This document shows, piece after piece, positions 1-9,264 of a stretch of 64,000 nucleotides of DNA (within the stretch, counting starts at the first letter, position 1; every line of letters begins with the position of its first letter). The stretch is from Streptomyces cirratus (GTDB taxonomy: Bacteria; Actinomycetota; Actinomycetes; Streptomycetales; Streptomycetaceae). The translations under genes were made by a program, and so were the position numbers. The stretch spans positions 930,001 through 994,000 of the forward strand of contig NZ_BMVP01000002.1 of the NCBI RefSeq assembly GCF_014650775.1, written 5' to 3'. Below the pieces are notes generated by a model. That model saw only the letters and a program-made list of their open reading frames with translations. It was not told the DNA's origin and ran no database searches.

Positions 1-44
1 GCATGGGCCGGCACACCCGTCGGCCGAGAGGGGTCCCCACCACG

Positions 45-1037
45 ATGACGGCACCACTGCACGACACGAGCGCGGAGACGCCCGCACCCGTGTCCGTAGC
101 CGACGTCCCTGCCAAGGCCATCGAAGGCCGCTCGCCCGGCCGCATCGCCTGGATGCGGCTCAAGCGCGACAAGGTCGCGCTGACCGGCGGCGTGGTCGTG
201 ATCTTCCTGATCCTGGTGGCGGTCTTCGCGCCGCAGATCGTGAGCCTGCTGGGCCACCCGCCCAACGAGTTCCACGAGGACTTGATCGATCCCGACCTCG
301 GCACGCCGATCGGTTCGTTCGGCGGCGTGAGTTCCGACTTCCTGCTGGGTGTCGAACCCACCAACGGCCGCGACGTGTTCAGCCGGATCCTCTACGGAGC
401 CCGCATCTCCCTGATCGTCGCCTTCCTGGCGGCCTTCGTCTCGGTCGTCATCGGCAGCCTGCTGGGCGCGCTCGCCGGCTTCCTCGGCGGCTGGGTCGAC
501 GGCGTGATCAGCCGCCTGATGGACCTGCTGCTGGCCTTCCCGCAGCTGCTGTTCACCATCGCGCTCGTCTCCGTCGTGCCCAACAGCCTCATGGGGCTGG
601 AGGGTTCGAGCGTCCGCATGGCGGTGCTGATCCTCGTCATCGGCTTCTTCGGCTGGCCCTACATCGGCCGTATCGTCCGGGGCCAGACGATGTCCCTGCG
701 GGAGCGCGAGTACGTGGAGGCGGCACGCAGCCTCGGCGCGGGCCGCGGGTACATCCTGATCAAGGAGCTGCTGCCGAACCTGGTCGCGCCGATCCTCGTC
801 TACTCGACGCTGATCATCCCGACCAACATCCTGACGGAAGCGGCCCTCAGCTTCCTCGGTGCCGGCGTCAAGCCGCCCACCGCCTCCTGGGGAAAGATGC
901 TGTCCGACGCCATCCCCATCTACCAGGACGACCCCATGTACATGGTGGTCCCCGGTATCACGATCTTCATCACCGTCCTGGCGTTCAACCTCTTCGGGGA
1001 CGGGCTGCGCGACGCACTCGACCCCAAGGGCAGCTGA
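45..1037 (+). CDS. Oligopeptide/dipeptide ABC transporter permease (OppC/DppC type)
   Basis: Inner-membrane permease of a peptide-type ABC importer, 330 aa. A cytoplasmic N-terminal tail with the R-x-x-R-D segment common in OppC proteins precedes the first membrane helix at about residues 46-66. The family motif NGRDVFSRILYG follows, then several helices and the ATPase-contacting EAA loop (EYVEAARSLGAGRGY, about residue 228). I chose the ATG at 45 because a purine-rich stretch (gagagggg) lies about 11 nt upstream. An in-frame ATG at 3 would add 14 residues without a visible ribosome site. It is the first gene of a five-gene importer locus and the order is unusual: this permease precedes the binding protein, and the second permease follows it. 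The substrate cannot be read from sequence. Confidence 0.93.
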   Translation: MTAPLHDTSAETPAPVSVADVPAKAIEGRSPGRIAWMRLKRDKVALTGGVVVIFLILVAVFAPQIVSLLGHPPNEFHEDLIDPDLGTPIGSFGGVSSDFLLGVEPTNGRDVFSRILYGARISLIVAFLAAFVSVVIGSLLGALAGFLGGWVDGVISRLMDLLLAFPQLLFTIALVSVVPNSLMGLEGSSVRMAVLILVIGFFGWPYIGRIVRGQTMSLREREYVEAARSLGAGRGYILIKELLPNLVAPILVYSTLIIPTNILTEAALSFLGAGVKPPTASWGKMLSDAIPIYQDDPMYMVVPGITIFITVLAFNLFGDGLRDALDPKGS

Positions 1038-1078
1038 ACCGCTCTTTCGATTCACCCACCTATGGAGGTTGGACAACC

Positions 1079-2836
1079 GTGATCCGCAGAAAGCAGGCAC
1101 TCGCGATCACCGCCGTGATCGCCGCCCTGTCGCTGACCGCCGCGTGCGGTGGCGACGACACCAAGAAGGCGGGGGGCGACAAGGGCGACAAGGGCTACAG
1201 CGGTGCCGCCACCGGCGTCGTGAACGCCTCCGACGCCAAGGGCGGTGAGCTCAAGCTCTGGTCCCCCCAGGACGTCGACTTCCTCGACCCGGCGCGTGCC
1301 TACTACGGCTTCGTGTGGAACATGCAGCGCCTGTTCATACGCCAGCTCTACGCGTACGACAGCAAGCCGGGCGCCGCGGGCACCAAGCTGGTCCCGGACC
1401 TCGCCGACGGCGAGCCCGTCCTGAGCAACGACGGCAAAACGTACACCGTCAAGATCAAGGACGGCGTGAAGTTCGAGGACGGCACGCCGATCACCTCGAA
1501 GGACTTCAAGTACGGCGTCGAGCGCGTCTTCGCACAGGACGTGCTGGCCGGCGGCCCGACCTACCTGATCGACCAGCTCGACCAGGGCCAGAAGTACCAG
1601 GGTCCCTACAAGGACACCGACCCGGACAAGATGGGGCTGAAGTCCGTCCAGACGCCGGACGACCACACGGTCGTCTTCAACCTGGCGAGCGCGAACTCCG
1701 ACTTCAAGTACCTGCTGGCCATGTCGTCCTCCTCGCCCGTCCCGGCGGGCAAGGACACGGGTGCCACCTACACCAACAAGCCGGTCTCCACGGGGCCGTA
1801 CAAGGTCGAGAGCTTCGCCTCCGGCAAGGGCGCGACCTTCGTCCGCAACGAGAACTGGGACCCGAAGACCGACACGATCCGCAAGGGTCTGCCGGACAAG
1901 ATCACCTTCACGGTCACCACCAACCCGGACGACATGGACCAGCGCCTGCTCTCCGGCGACATCGACCTCGCCGTCGACGGCACCGGTGTCCAGCAGGCCG
2001 CGAAGAACAAGATCCTCAAGGACGCGAACCTCAAGAAGAACGCGGACAACCCCTTCACGGGCTACATCCGCTACTTCGCCTTCCCGCAGACGGTCGCGCC
2101 GTTCGACAACGTCGAGTGCCGCAAGGCGGTCATCTACGCGGCCGACCCGAAGTCGCTGCAGAACGCCCGCGGCGGCCCGACCAGCGGTGACCTCGGCGCG
2201 AACATGCTGCCGCCCGGTGTCCCCGGCGCCGACAAGTCCTACGACCCGTGGAACCTGACCGCCGGCAAGCCGCAGGAGGACAAGGCGAAGGCCGCCCTCA
2301 AGGCGTGCGGCAAGCCGGACGGCTTCGAGACCACCATCGCGGTCCGCAACAACAAGGCCCCCGAGGTCAAGTCGGCCGAGTCCCTCCAGGCCTCGCTCGC
2401 CAAGGTCGGCATCAAGGCCACGATCGACCAGTACGACGGCAAGCTCTCCTCCTCCACCATCGGTTCGCCCGACAACGTGAAGAAGAAGAACTACGGAATC
2501 ATCGTCATGGGCTGGGGCGCCGACTACAACTCCGGCGCGGGCTTCCTCCAGCCGCTGGTCGACGGTTCGTTCATCGCGCAGACCGGCAACAACAACTACA
2601 CGATGCTCGACGACCCCGAGGTCAACGGGCTGTTCGACAAGGCCGCCGCGGCCGCCACGCCGGACGCCGCAGCGCCGTTCTACACCGACATCAACAAGAA
2701 GATCATGGAGAAGGCGCTCTACCTGCCGATCAACTTCGACAAGGCGCTGGTCTACCACAACCCGCGCCTGACGAACGTCTACTTCAACGACTCCATGGGC
2801 AAGATCGACCTCGCGGTCGTCGGCGTCGCCAAGTAG
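1079..2836 (+). CDS. Peptide ABC transporter substrate-binding lipoprotein (SBP family 5)
   Basis: Extracytoplasmic solute-binding protein of 585 aa for the flanking importer. The N-terminus (MIRRKQALAITAV...) is a lipoprotein signal with lipobox L-T-A-A-C, so Cys23 should be lipidated. A flexible Lys/Gly-rich linker follows, then a family-5 (OppA/DppA) fold with the typical features GxxYTVKIKDGVKFEDGTPI and YGVERVFAQ. The GTG start is supported by ggagg at 1064-1068. The gene begins 41 nt after the permease and is followed by a 209-nt gap holding a strong hairpin, as often seen after highly expressed binding proteins. The family binds oligopeptides, dipeptides or other amphiphilic ligands; which one is unknown here. 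Confidence 0.93.
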   Translation: MIRRKQALAITAVIAALSLTAACGGDDTKKAGGDKGDKGYSGAATGVVNASDAKGGELKLWSPQDVDFLDPARAYYGFVWNMQRLFIRQLYAYDSKPGAAGTKLVPDLADGEPVLSNDGKTYTVKIKDGVKFEDGTPITSKDFKYGVERVFAQDVLAGGPTYLIDQLDQGQKYQGPYKDTDPDKMGLKSVQTPDDHTVVFNLASANSDFKYLLAMSSSSPVPAGKDTGATYTNKPVSTGPYKVESFASGKGATFVRNENWDPKTDTIRKGLPDKITFTVTTNPDDMDQRLLSGDIDLAVDGTGVQQAAKNKILKDANLKKNADNPFTGYIRYFAFPQTVAPFDNVECRKAVIYAADPKSLQNARGGPTSGDLGANMLPPGVPGADKSYDPWNLTAGKPQEDKAKAALKACGKPDGFETTIAVRNNKAPEVKSAESLQASLAKVGIKATIDQYDGKLSSSTIGSPDNVKKKNYGIIVMGWGADYNSGAGFLQPLVDGSFIAQTGNNNYTMLDDPEVNGLFDKAAAAATPDAAAPFYTDINKKIMEKALYLPINFDKALVYHNPRLTNVYFNDSMGKIDLAVVGVAK

Positions 2837-2990
2837 CCCGCGGGCACGGCAGCCAGTAGTCGGCGCCAGTCGTCCGACCGTCCGGCGGCCCCGCGAGGCG
2901 GCCGCCGGACACCAGCAGGTCAGCAAGTACGTAAGTAAGTGCCTTCACCGCACATGCGCTAGTCCGAAGGGCAGGTGAAGGCCGCAGGCG

Positions 2991-3023
2991 GCGGTCGCCG
3001 TCCCCACGAGGGGCGGCGACCGC
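2991..3023 (+). terminator. Stem-loop between binding-protein gene and second permease gene
   Basis: The arms gcggtcgccgtcccc and ggggcggcgaccgc pair almost perfectly (one bulged base) around a 4-nt loop, with no T-tract after it. It lies in the 209-nt gap (2837-3045). It could stop part of transcription or protect the upstream mRNA 3' end, so that the binding protein is made in excess over the membrane and ATPase subunits. The rest of the gap holds no gene that I can see. Confidence 0.6.
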
Positions 3024-3045
3024 CCGCCCCGGGCGGCCGACTGCA

Positions 3046-4047
3046 GTGCTCGTCTACCTCATACGGCGGCTGTTCAACGTCGCCGCCACGCTGCTGGTGG
3101 TCTCCGTGGTCACCTTCGGCATCTTCTTCGCGGTCCCGAAACTGACCGGCAGCGATCCCGCGCTCATGTACGCCGGCCGCGAGACCAACCCGACCGCCCT
3201 GGCCGGCATCCGCGTGAAGATGGGCTTCGACAAGCCCATCTCCGAGCAGTACTGGATGTTCCTCAAGGGCGTCTTCGCCGGCCGCGACTACGACGCCGGC
3301 ACCGAGGTCACGCACTGCGCGGCACCGTGTTTCGGCTACTCCTTCAAGAGCGAGGCCCCCGTCTGGGAGACCATGCTCGACCGCATGCCGGTCACCCTCT
3401 CGCTCGCCCTCGGCGCGGCCGTGATCTGGGTGATCGCCGGTGTGGCCACCGGAGTGGTCTCCGCGCTCAAACGCAGGACCGCCATCGACCGGACCGTGAT
3501 GATCGGAGCGCTCGCCGGCGTATCCCTGCCGATCTTCTTCACCGGCATGGTGGCGCCCGCGATCTTCGTCTACGGCCTGGGCTGGCTGGACGTGTCCAAC
3601 TACAAACCCCTGACCGAGGATCCACTGGCCTGGCTCAACAGCCTGATCCTCCCGTGGGTCACCCTGGCCTTCCTCTTCGCCGCCACCTACGCCCGCATCA
3701 CCCGCGCCACCATGCTGGAGGTCCTCGGAGAGGACTACATCCGCACGGCCCGCGCCAAGGGCCTCAAGGAGGGCGTGGTCATCCGCAAGCACGCCCTGCG
3801 CTCCACGCTCACCCCGGTCGTCACGATGTTCGGCCTCGACCTCGGCGGCCTGCTCGGCGGCGCCGTGCTCACCGAGACGACCTTCAACTTCCAGGGCCTG
3901 GGAACGGCGGCCGTCGCCGCCATCAGCCAGGGCGACCTCCCCGTCATCATGGGCGTCACCATGCTCGCCGCGCTGTTCGTGGTCCTGGCCAACCTGATCG
4001 TGGACCTGCTGTACGCCGTCATCGACCCGCGCGTGAGGCTGACGTGA
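3046..4047 (+). CDS. Oligopeptide/dipeptide ABC transporter permease (OppB/DppB type)
   Basis: Second membrane permease of the importer, 333 aa. It starts with the OppB signature ([19 protein letters not shown]), an N-terminal helix at about residues 9-30, then a long extracytoplasmic loop containing Cys residues, then five more helices. The EAA motif is [24 protein letters not shown] (about residue 228, split here by reading only its key E, A, A and G). GTG start with only a weak ribosome site. The last codon overlaps the GTG of the next gene (gtga at 4044-4047), which indicates translational coupling with the first ATPase. Confidence 0.93.
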   Translation: MLVYLIRRLFNVAATLLVVSVVTFGIFFAVPKLTGSDPALMYAGRETNPTALAGIRVKMGFDKPISEQYWMFLKGVFAGRDYDAGTEVTHCAAPCFGYSFKSEAPVWETMLDRMPVTLSLALGAAVIWVIAGVATGVVSALKRRTAIDRTVMIGALAGVSLPIFFTGMVAPAIFVYGLGWLDVSNYKPLTEDPLAWLNSLILPWVTLAFLFAATYARITRATMLEVLGEDYIRTARAKGLKEGVVIRKHALRSTLTPVVTMFGLDLGGLLGGAVLTETTFNFQGLGTAAVAAISQGDLPVIMGVTMLAALFVVLANLIVDLLYAVIDPRVRLT

Positions 4048-5153
4048 CCGACAACCCCTCCACCTCCGGCGGACCCGTGTTCGTGCCCGAGCAGGCGGGT
4101 CCCGGGTCCCGGGTCCCGGCGACGTCCTTCCTGTCCGTACGCGACCTCCAGGTCCACTTCCCGACCGACGACGGCCTGGTCAAGTCCGTCGACGGGCTCT
4201 CCTTCGACCTCGAACGCGGCAAGACGCTCGGCATCGTCGGCGAGTCCGGCTCCGGCAAGTCGGTCACCTCGCTGGCCATCATGGGCCTGCACCGCACCGG
4301 CCAGTCCCGCAGCCGCCCGCACATCTCCGGCGAGGTCGTGCTCGACGGCGAGGACCTCGTCCGGGCCGACGCCGACCACGTGCGCACGCTCCGCGGCCGC
4401 AAGATGGCGATGGTCTTCCAGGACCCGCTGTCCGCGATGCACCCGTACTACTCCGTCGGCAAGCAGATCGTCGAGGCGTACCGGACCCACAACGACGTCG
4501 ACAAGAAGACGGCCCGCACCCGGGCCGTGGAGATGCTCGACCGCGTCGGCATCCCGGAGCCCCACCGGCGCGTGGACTCCTACCCCCACGAGTTCTCCGG
4601 CGGTATGCGCCAGCGCGCGATGATCGCGATGGCGCTGGTCAACAACCCCGAACTGCTCATCGCCGACGAGCCCACGACCGCGCTGGACGTCACCGTCCAG
4701 GCGCAGATCCTGGACCTGATCCGCGACCTCCAGAAGGAGTTCGGCTCCGCCGTCATCATGATCACGCACGACCTCGGCGTGGTCGCCGAGATGGCAGACG
4801 ACATCCTCGTGATGTACGGCGGCCGGTGCGTCGAGCGCGGCACCGCCGAGAAGGTCTTCTACGAGCCCCGCCACCCCTACACCTGGGGCCTGCTCGGCTC
4901 GATGCCGCGCATCGACCGCGACCAGACCGAGCGGCTGATCCCGGTCAAGGGCTCCCCGCCCAGCCTCATCAACATCCCGAGCGGCTGCGCCTTCAACCCC
5001 CGGTGCCCCTACGCCGACGTACCCAAGGGCGGCATCACCCGCACCCAGCGCCCCGAGCTGACCCAGGACGACAGCCGGCACTGGTCCGCCTGCCACATGT
5101 CGCAGGAGGAGCGGACCCGGATCTGGACCGAAGAGATTGCGCCGAAGCTGTGA
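4044..5153 (+). CDS. Peptide ABC transporter ATP-binding protein (OppD/DppD type)
   Basis: Cytoplasmic ATPase of the importer, 369 aa. Walker A is GESGSGKS, the ABC signature SGGMRQR and Walker B LLIADEP, with H-loop histidine in MITHDLGVV. The C-terminal oligopeptide-transporter region carries the conserved cysteines CAFNPRC and SAC. GTG start overlapping the previous stop; an N-terminal extension of about 30 residues is less conserved and encoded partly by three perfect tandem copies of gggtccc (4097-4117). The gene ends in a GTGA overlap with the second ATPase, so the two are presumably made in equal amounts and act as a heterodimer. Confidence 0.94.
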   Translation: MTDNPSTSGGPVFVPEQAGPGSRVPATSFLSVRDLQVHFPTDDGLVKSVDGLSFDLERGKTLGIVGESGSGKSVTSLAIMGLHRTGQSRSRPHISGEVVLDGEDLVRADADHVRTLRGRKMAMVFQDPLSAMHPYYSVGKQIVEAYRTHNDVDKKTARTRAVEMLDRVGIPEPHRRVDSYPHEFSGGMRQRAMIAMALVNNPELLIADEPTTALDVTVQAQILDLIRDLQKEFGSAVIMITHDLGVVAEMADDILVMYGGRCVERGTAEKVFYEPRHPYTWGLLGSMPRIDRDQTERLIPVKGSPPSLINIPSGCAFNPRCPYADVPKGGITRTQRPELTQDDSRHWSACHMSQEERTRIWTEEIAPKL

Positions 5154-6271
5154 GCGACATGAACGAGACGGGCGCGCAGACGGGCGCGCCGCGGGCCGCC
5201 GAGGCCTCAGGGGCGTCCGCGGCCGAGGAACCGCTGCTCAAGGTGACCGGACTGGTCAAGCACTTCCCCATCAACAAGGGGCTGCTGCGCCGCCAGAGCG
5301 GAGCGGTCAAGGCCGTGGACGGCATCGACTTCGACGTCCGCCGGGGTGAGACCCTCGGCATCGTCGGCGAGTCCGGCTGCGGCAAGTCCACGATGGGCCG
5401 GCTGATCACGCGACTGCTCGAACCGAGCAGCGGAAAGGTCGAGTTCGAGGGCAAGGACATCACCCACCTGGGTGTGGCCGGCATGCGGCCGCTGCGCCGC
5501 GACGTCCAGATGATCTTCCAGGACCCCTACGGCTCGCTGAACCCCCGCCACACGGTCGGCACGATCGTCGGAGCGCCGTTCAAGCTCCAGAAGGTCACCC
5601 CCGAAGGCGGCGTCAAGGCGGAGGTGCAGCGGCTGCTCTCGCTGGTTGGGCTCAACCCCGAGCACTACAACCGCTACCCGCACGAGTTCTCCGGCGGCCA
5701 GCGCCAGCGCATCGGCATCGCCCGGGCGCTGGCCCTCAAGCCGAAGCTGGTCGTCGCGGACGAGCCGGTGTCGGCGCTGGACGTGTCGATCCAGGCCCAG
5801 GTGGTGAACCTGCTGGACGACCTCCAGGAGGAACTCGGCCTGACCTACGTGATCATCGCGCACGACCTGTCGGTCATCCGGCACGTCTCCGACCGGATCG
5901 CGGTGATGTACCTCGGCAAGATCGTGGAGCTGGCGGACCGCAAGTCGCTGTACGAGGCGCCGATGCACCCGTACACGACCGCGCTGATGTCGGCCGTGCC
6001 GGTGCCGGACCCGAGGCGGCGCGGCGCGAAGAGCGGCCGCATCCTGCTCAAGGGCGACGTGCCCTCTCCCATCTCGCCCCCCAGCGGCTGCCGTTTCCAC
6101 ACCCGCTGCTGGAAGGCGACGGAGCTGTGCACGACGCAGGAGCCGCCGCTGGTCGCCCTCAAGACCGGGCACCAGGTCGCCTGTCATCACCCGGAGAACG
6201 CCCCCGACCAGGCGCCGGGCGACAAGGCCCTGCCGGGCGCGGCGGAAGCGGTGGAGACGCCGACCCTCTAG
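5150..6271 (+). CDS. Peptide ABC transporter ATP-binding protein (OppF/DppF type)
   Basis: Second ATPase of the importer, 373 aa from the overlapping GTG at 5150; an ATG three codons later (5159) is an alternative start. Motifs: Walker A GESGCGKS, signature SGGQRQR, Walker B LVVADEP, D-loop SALD, and the C-terminal Cys-containing oligopeptide region ([20 protein letters not shown]). The phrase PINKGLLRR near the N-terminus is typical of OppF rather than OppD. The gene ends the transporter operon and is followed 11 nt later by a near-ideal 15-bp hairpin. Confidence 0.94.
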   Translation: MSDMNETGAQTGAPRAAEASGASAAEEPLLKVTGLVKHFPINKGLLRRQSGAVKAVDGIDFDVRRGETLGIVGESGCGKSTMGRLITRLLEPSSGKVEFEGKDITHLGVAGMRPLRRDVQMIFQDPYGSLNPRHTVGTIVGAPFKLQKVTPEGGVKAEVQRLLSLVGLNPEHYNRYPHEFSGGQRQRIGIARALALKPKLVVADEPVSALDVSIQAQVVNLLDDLQEELGLTYVIIAHDLSVIRHVSDRIAVMYLGKIVELADRKSLYEAPMHPYTTALMSAVPVPDPRRRGAKSGRILLKGDVPSPISPPSGCRFHTRCWKATELCTTQEPPLVALKTGHQVACHHPENAPDQAPGDKALPGAAEAVETPTL

Positions 6272-6282
6272 GCCGGCACGCC

Positions 6283-6316
6283 GGGGGTCCCGGGGCGGCC
6301 ACGCCCCGGGACCCCC
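6283..6316 (+). terminator. Terminator of the peptide ABC transporter operon
   Basis: A perfect 15-bp inverted repeat: gggggtcccggggcg (6283-6297) and its complement (6302-6316), with a 4-nt loop. There is no T-tract, as is common for Streptomyces terminators. It starts 11 nt after the OppF-type stop codon and separates the operon from the next gene. Confidence 0.8.
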
Positions 6317-6386
6317 GCGCGGGCTGCTGTTCCGCCGCGGCGGGGCCTTTGTCGGGGCCATCGCCGCCAGCCCGCACAATGGGGGC

Positions 6387-7043
6387 GTGTCCCACGATCT
6401 CTTCCCGCCCGGTATCCAGCACGCCCTGGACCTCGCGGGCATTTTTGTCTTCGCCACCGCCGGCGCGCTGCTCGCCGTCCGCAAGAACTTCGACGTCTTC
6501 GGCATCTGCGTGCTCGCGCTCGTCACCGCCCTCGGCGGCGGACTGCTGCGCGACCTGGTGATCGGCGCCGTCCCGCCGGCCGCGTTCGGCGAGCTCAGCT
6601 TCTTCCTGACCCCGCTGGTCGCCGCAGCGCTCGTCTTCTTCCTGCACCCCGAGGTCCAGCGGATCAACCGCGCCATCAACGTCTTCGACGCCGCCGGGCT
6701 CGGGCTGTTCTGCGTGTCGGGCACCACGAAGGCCTACGAGTACGGGCTGGGGCTCACCGCGTCGGCCGCGCTGGGGGTGGCGACGGCGGTCGGCGGCGGT
6801 GTCATGCGCGACGTCCTCGCGGGCGGGGTGCCGTCCCTGCTGCGCGACCGCGAGATGTACGCGGTCCCGGCGGTGGTCGGGGCCTCGATGGTGGCCCTGT
6901 TCATCGGCTTCGACAAGCTGAACGGTTTCACCACGGGCGTCGCGATCGTCACCGCCTTCGTGCTGCGGCTGCTCGCGATCCGGTACCACTGGCGGGCGCC
7001 GTTGGCCTGGAACCGCCGCTCTGCGGTGGCCGAAGAGCCGTAA
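6387..7043 (+). CDS. Trimeric intracellular cation channel (TRIC/UPF0126) family membrane protein
   Basis: 218-aa integral membrane protein made of two homologous three-helix halves, the layout of the bacterial UPF0126/TRIC family. Each half carries a glycine-rich helix: GGGLLRDLVIG in the first and GGGVMRDVLAGG in the second, plus AAGLGLFCVSGTTKA between them. Known bacterial members form trimeric cation channels (potassium/sodium); the physiological role in Streptomyces is not established. GTG start at 6387 with gggggcg just upstream. It stands alone between two intergenic gaps. Confidence 0.88.
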   Translation: MSHDLFPPGIQHALDLAGIFVFATAGALLAVRKNFDVFGICVLALVTALGGGLLRDLVIGAVPPAAFGELSFFLTPLVAAALVFFLHPEVQRINRAINVFDAAGLGLFCVSGTTKAYEYGLGLTASAALGVATAVGGGVMRDVLAGGVPSLLRDREMYAVPAVVGASMVALFIGFDKLNGFTTGVAIVTAFVLRLLAIRYHWRAPLAWNRRSAVAEEP

Positions 7044-7100
7044 CATCGCCGTAGCACAACAAAGCTACCGCTTAGTAGCTTGCCGGTGTACCTTCGCCTC

Positions 7101-7955
7101 ATGTCACACACAGCGGCCCAGGCAGCCATCGGAGACAGCGAGTTCGACCGCGACACCGCCATCGCCCCCCGAGCGGGCGAGGCCGGGGTGTACGACGCGG
7201 AACTCTCCGCCGGTTGGACGATCATCAGCGCGGTCAACGGCGGATACCTGCTGGCCCTGGTCGGCCGGGCGCTGGCGGCAGCGCTCCCGCACCCGGACCC
7301 GTTCACCGTCTCCGCCCACTACCTGACCTCCTCCGTGCCCGGCCCCGCCGTGATCCGCACGCAGCTCGTCCGGAGCGGACGCACCCTCTCCACCGGGCAG
7401 GCCTCGCTCTTCCAGTACGACGAGAACGGCGCGGAGGTCGAGCGCATCCGGGTCCTCGCCTCCTACGGCGATCTCGCCTCGCTCCCCGACTCCGTCCACA
7501 CCACGGCGCGGCCCCCGGCCATCCCGGCGTACGAGGACTGCCTCGGCACGGAAGCCGGCCCGGCGCCCATCCCGGGCAGCTCCGAGATCGTCGACCGGCT
7601 GCGGCTGCGGCTGGACCCCGCGACGGCCGGCTGGGCCGTCGGCGCGCCGTCCGGCAAGGGCGAGATGCGGGCCTGGTTCGAGCTGGCCGACGGCCGGGAC
7701 GCGGACCCGCTGTCCCTGCTGCTGGCGGTGGACGCGCTGCCGCCGACCTCCTTCGACCTCGGTCTGATGGGGTGGACCCCGACCGTCGAGCTCACCACGC
7801 ACATCCGCCACCGCCCGGCCCCGGGGCCGCTGCGGGTCGCCATCACCACCCGCAACCTGGCCGGCGGCTTCCTGGAGGAGGACGCCGAAGTCTGGGACTC
7901 GGCGGACCGCCTGGTGGCCCAGTCCCGCCAACTGGCCCGCGCCCCGCGCACCTGA
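7101..7955 (+). CDS. Thioesterase family protein (double hot-dog, acyl-CoA thioesterase-like)
   Basis: 284-aa cytoplasmic protein. The N-terminal half has the hot-dog opening GWTIISAVNGGYLLALVGRAL and the segment HPDPFTVSAHYLTSSVPGPA; the second half has DALPPTSFDLGLMGWTPTVELT and HIRHRPAPGPLRV. This arrangement matches TesB-like two-hot-dog acyl-CoA thioesterases. The expected activity is hydrolysis of an acyl-CoA or related thioester; the substrate is unknown. The ATG at 7101 was preferred to an in-frame TTG at 7080 because it gives the usual family N-terminus. A GC-rich gap of 107 nt follows with no gene. Confidence 0.82.
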   Translation: MSHTAAQAAIGDSEFDRDTAIAPRAGEAGVYDAELSAGWTIISAVNGGYLLALVGRALAAALPHPDPFTVSAHYLTSSVPGPAVIRTQLVRSGRTLSTGQASLFQYDENGAEVERIRVLASYGDLASLPDSVHTTARPPAIPAYEDCLGTEAGPAPIPGSSEIVDRLRLRLDPATAGWAVGAPSGKGEMRAWFELADGRDADPLSLLLAVDALPPTSFDLGLMGWTPTVELTTHIRHRPAPGPLRVAITTRNLAGGFLEEDAEVWDSADRLVAQSRQLARAPRT

Positions 7956-8062
7956 CGGCACCCCGCCCCCGGCCCGGGTCCCGTCCGGCTCGGGGCCCCG
8001 GCCGGTCCGGGCCCGGTCCCGGGGCCGCAGGGCCCGGTGGGGGCTCGTAGAATCGGGGGATC

Positions 8063-9226
8063 ATGGCCTACCTCGATCACGCCGCAACCACGCCGATGCT
8101 GCCGGAGGCGGCTGCGGCGATGACCGCGCAGTTCGCCGCCACGGGTAACGCGTCCTCCCTCCACGCCGCCGGCCGCCGCGCCCGCCGCACCGTCGAGGAG
8201 GCGCGCGAGGCTCTCGCCGAAGCCCTCGGCGCGCGCCCGAGCGAGGTGGTCTTCACCGCCGGGGGCACCGAGGCCGACAACCTCGCCGTCAAGGGCCTCT
8301 ACTGGGCCCGGCGCGACCAGGACCCCGCCCGCACCCGCGTCCTCGCCAGCCCCGTCGAGCACCACGCCGTCCTCGACGCCGTCCACTGGCTCGCCGAGCA
8401 CGAGGGCGCCCGCGTCGAGTACCTGCCGGTGGACCGGTACGGACGCGTACACCCCGAGGCTTTCCGGGAAGCGGTGGAGCGGGACCCGGGCGACATCGCC
8501 CTCGCCACCGTCATGTGGGCCAACAACGAGATCGGCACCGTACTGCCGGTCCGCGAACTCGCCACGGTCGCAGCCGAGTACGGGATCCCCGTGCACTCCG
8601 ACGCCGTCCAGGCGTTCGGACAGCTCGACGTCCGCTTCGGCGACAGCGGCCTCGCCGCCATGACGGTCAGCGGCCACAAGATCGGCGGCCCCTACGGCAT
8701 CGGCGCGCTGCTGCTCGGCCGCGACCAGAGCCCCGTGCCCGTCCTGCACGGCGGCGGCCAGGAACGGCACGTCCGCTCCGGCACCCTGGACGTGCCCGCC
8801 ATCGCCGCCTTCGCGGTCGCCGCCGTCCTCGCCGCAGAGCGGCGCGAGGACTTCGCCACCCGGATCGGCGCCCTGCGCGACGAGCTGATCACCGCCGTGC
8901 TCCGGGAAGTGCCCGACGCCGTCCTCGGCGGCGACCCGGCCGAGCGGCTTCCCGCCAACGCGCATTTCAGCTTCCCCGGCTGCGAGGGCGACTCCCTGCT
9001 GCTGCTCCTCGACGCCCAGGGCATCGAATGCTCCACCGGCTCCGCCTGCACCGCGGGCGTGGCCCAGCCCAGCCACGTCCTGCTCGCCACCGGCACCGAT
9101 CCCGACCTGGCCCGCGGCACCCTGCGGTTCTCCCTCGGCCACACCTCCACCAAGGAGGACGTCACCGCCGTGGCCGCCGCCATCGGCCCCGCCGTGGCCC
9201 GCGCCCGCACCGCCGGCCTCAGCTAG
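8063..9226 (+). CDS. Cysteine desulfurase (NifS/IscS family)
   Basis: PLP enzyme of 387 aa that removes sulfur from L-cysteine to give alanine and an enzyme persulfide. Visible active-site features are H100 (VEHHAVL), D180 and Q183 (HSDAVQAF), the PLP lysine K206 (SGHKIGG) and the persulfide Cys329 (STGSACTAG). The active-site loop is short, as in group II (SufS-like) or NifS-type enzymes. The mnmA gene lies 745 nt downstream on the same strand with only an opposite-strand amidase between, so supplying sulfur for tRNA 2-thiouridine is the likely role; Fe-S cluster assembly is possible too. Its TAG stop is embedded in a palindromic element (9223-9264). Confidence 0.95.
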   Translation: MAYLDHAATTPMLPEAAAAMTAQFAATGNASSLHAAGRRARRTVEEAREALAEALGARPSEVVFTAGGTEADNLAVKGLYWARRDQDPARTRVLASPVEHHAVLDAVHWLAEHEGARVEYLPVDRYGRVHPEAFREAVERDPGDIALATVMWANNEIGTVLPVRELATVAAEYGIPVHSDAVQAFGQLDVRFGDSGLAAMTVSGHKIGGPYGIGALLLGRDQSPVPVLHGGGQERHVRSGTLDVPAIAAFAVAAVLAAERREDFATRIGALRDELITAVLREVPDAVLGGDPAERLPANAHFSFPGCEGDSLLLLLDAQGIECSTGSACTAGVAQPSHVLLATGTDPDLARGTLRFSLGHTSTKEDVTAVAAAIGPAVARARTAGLS

Positions 9227-9264
9227 TGCTGTGACCCGGTGAACCTTCCCGGTCACAGCACTAG
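9223..9264. repeat. Palindromic intergenic element, copy 1, also a bidirectional terminator
   Basis: The arms ctagtgctgtgacccgg (9223-9239) and cccggtcacagcactag (9248-9264) pair with one mismatch around loop tgaacctt. The left arm contains the TAG stop of the cysteine desulfurase gene and the right arm contains, on the other strand, the TAG stop of the amidase gene. A closely similar element lies at 61838-61878 with the same arms (agtgctgtg, cagcacta) and the same aaccttccc loop. The sharing of both arms and loop goes beyond what a terminator needs, so I treat it as a dispersed repeat. Confidence 0.8.

Noticed and set aside
1052..2926. Very long antisense frame opposite the binding-protein gene
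   Set aside because: It is a mirror of G/C third-position bias; the product is Val/Gly/Arg-rich without domains, while the plus-strand protein has a lipobox and family motifs.
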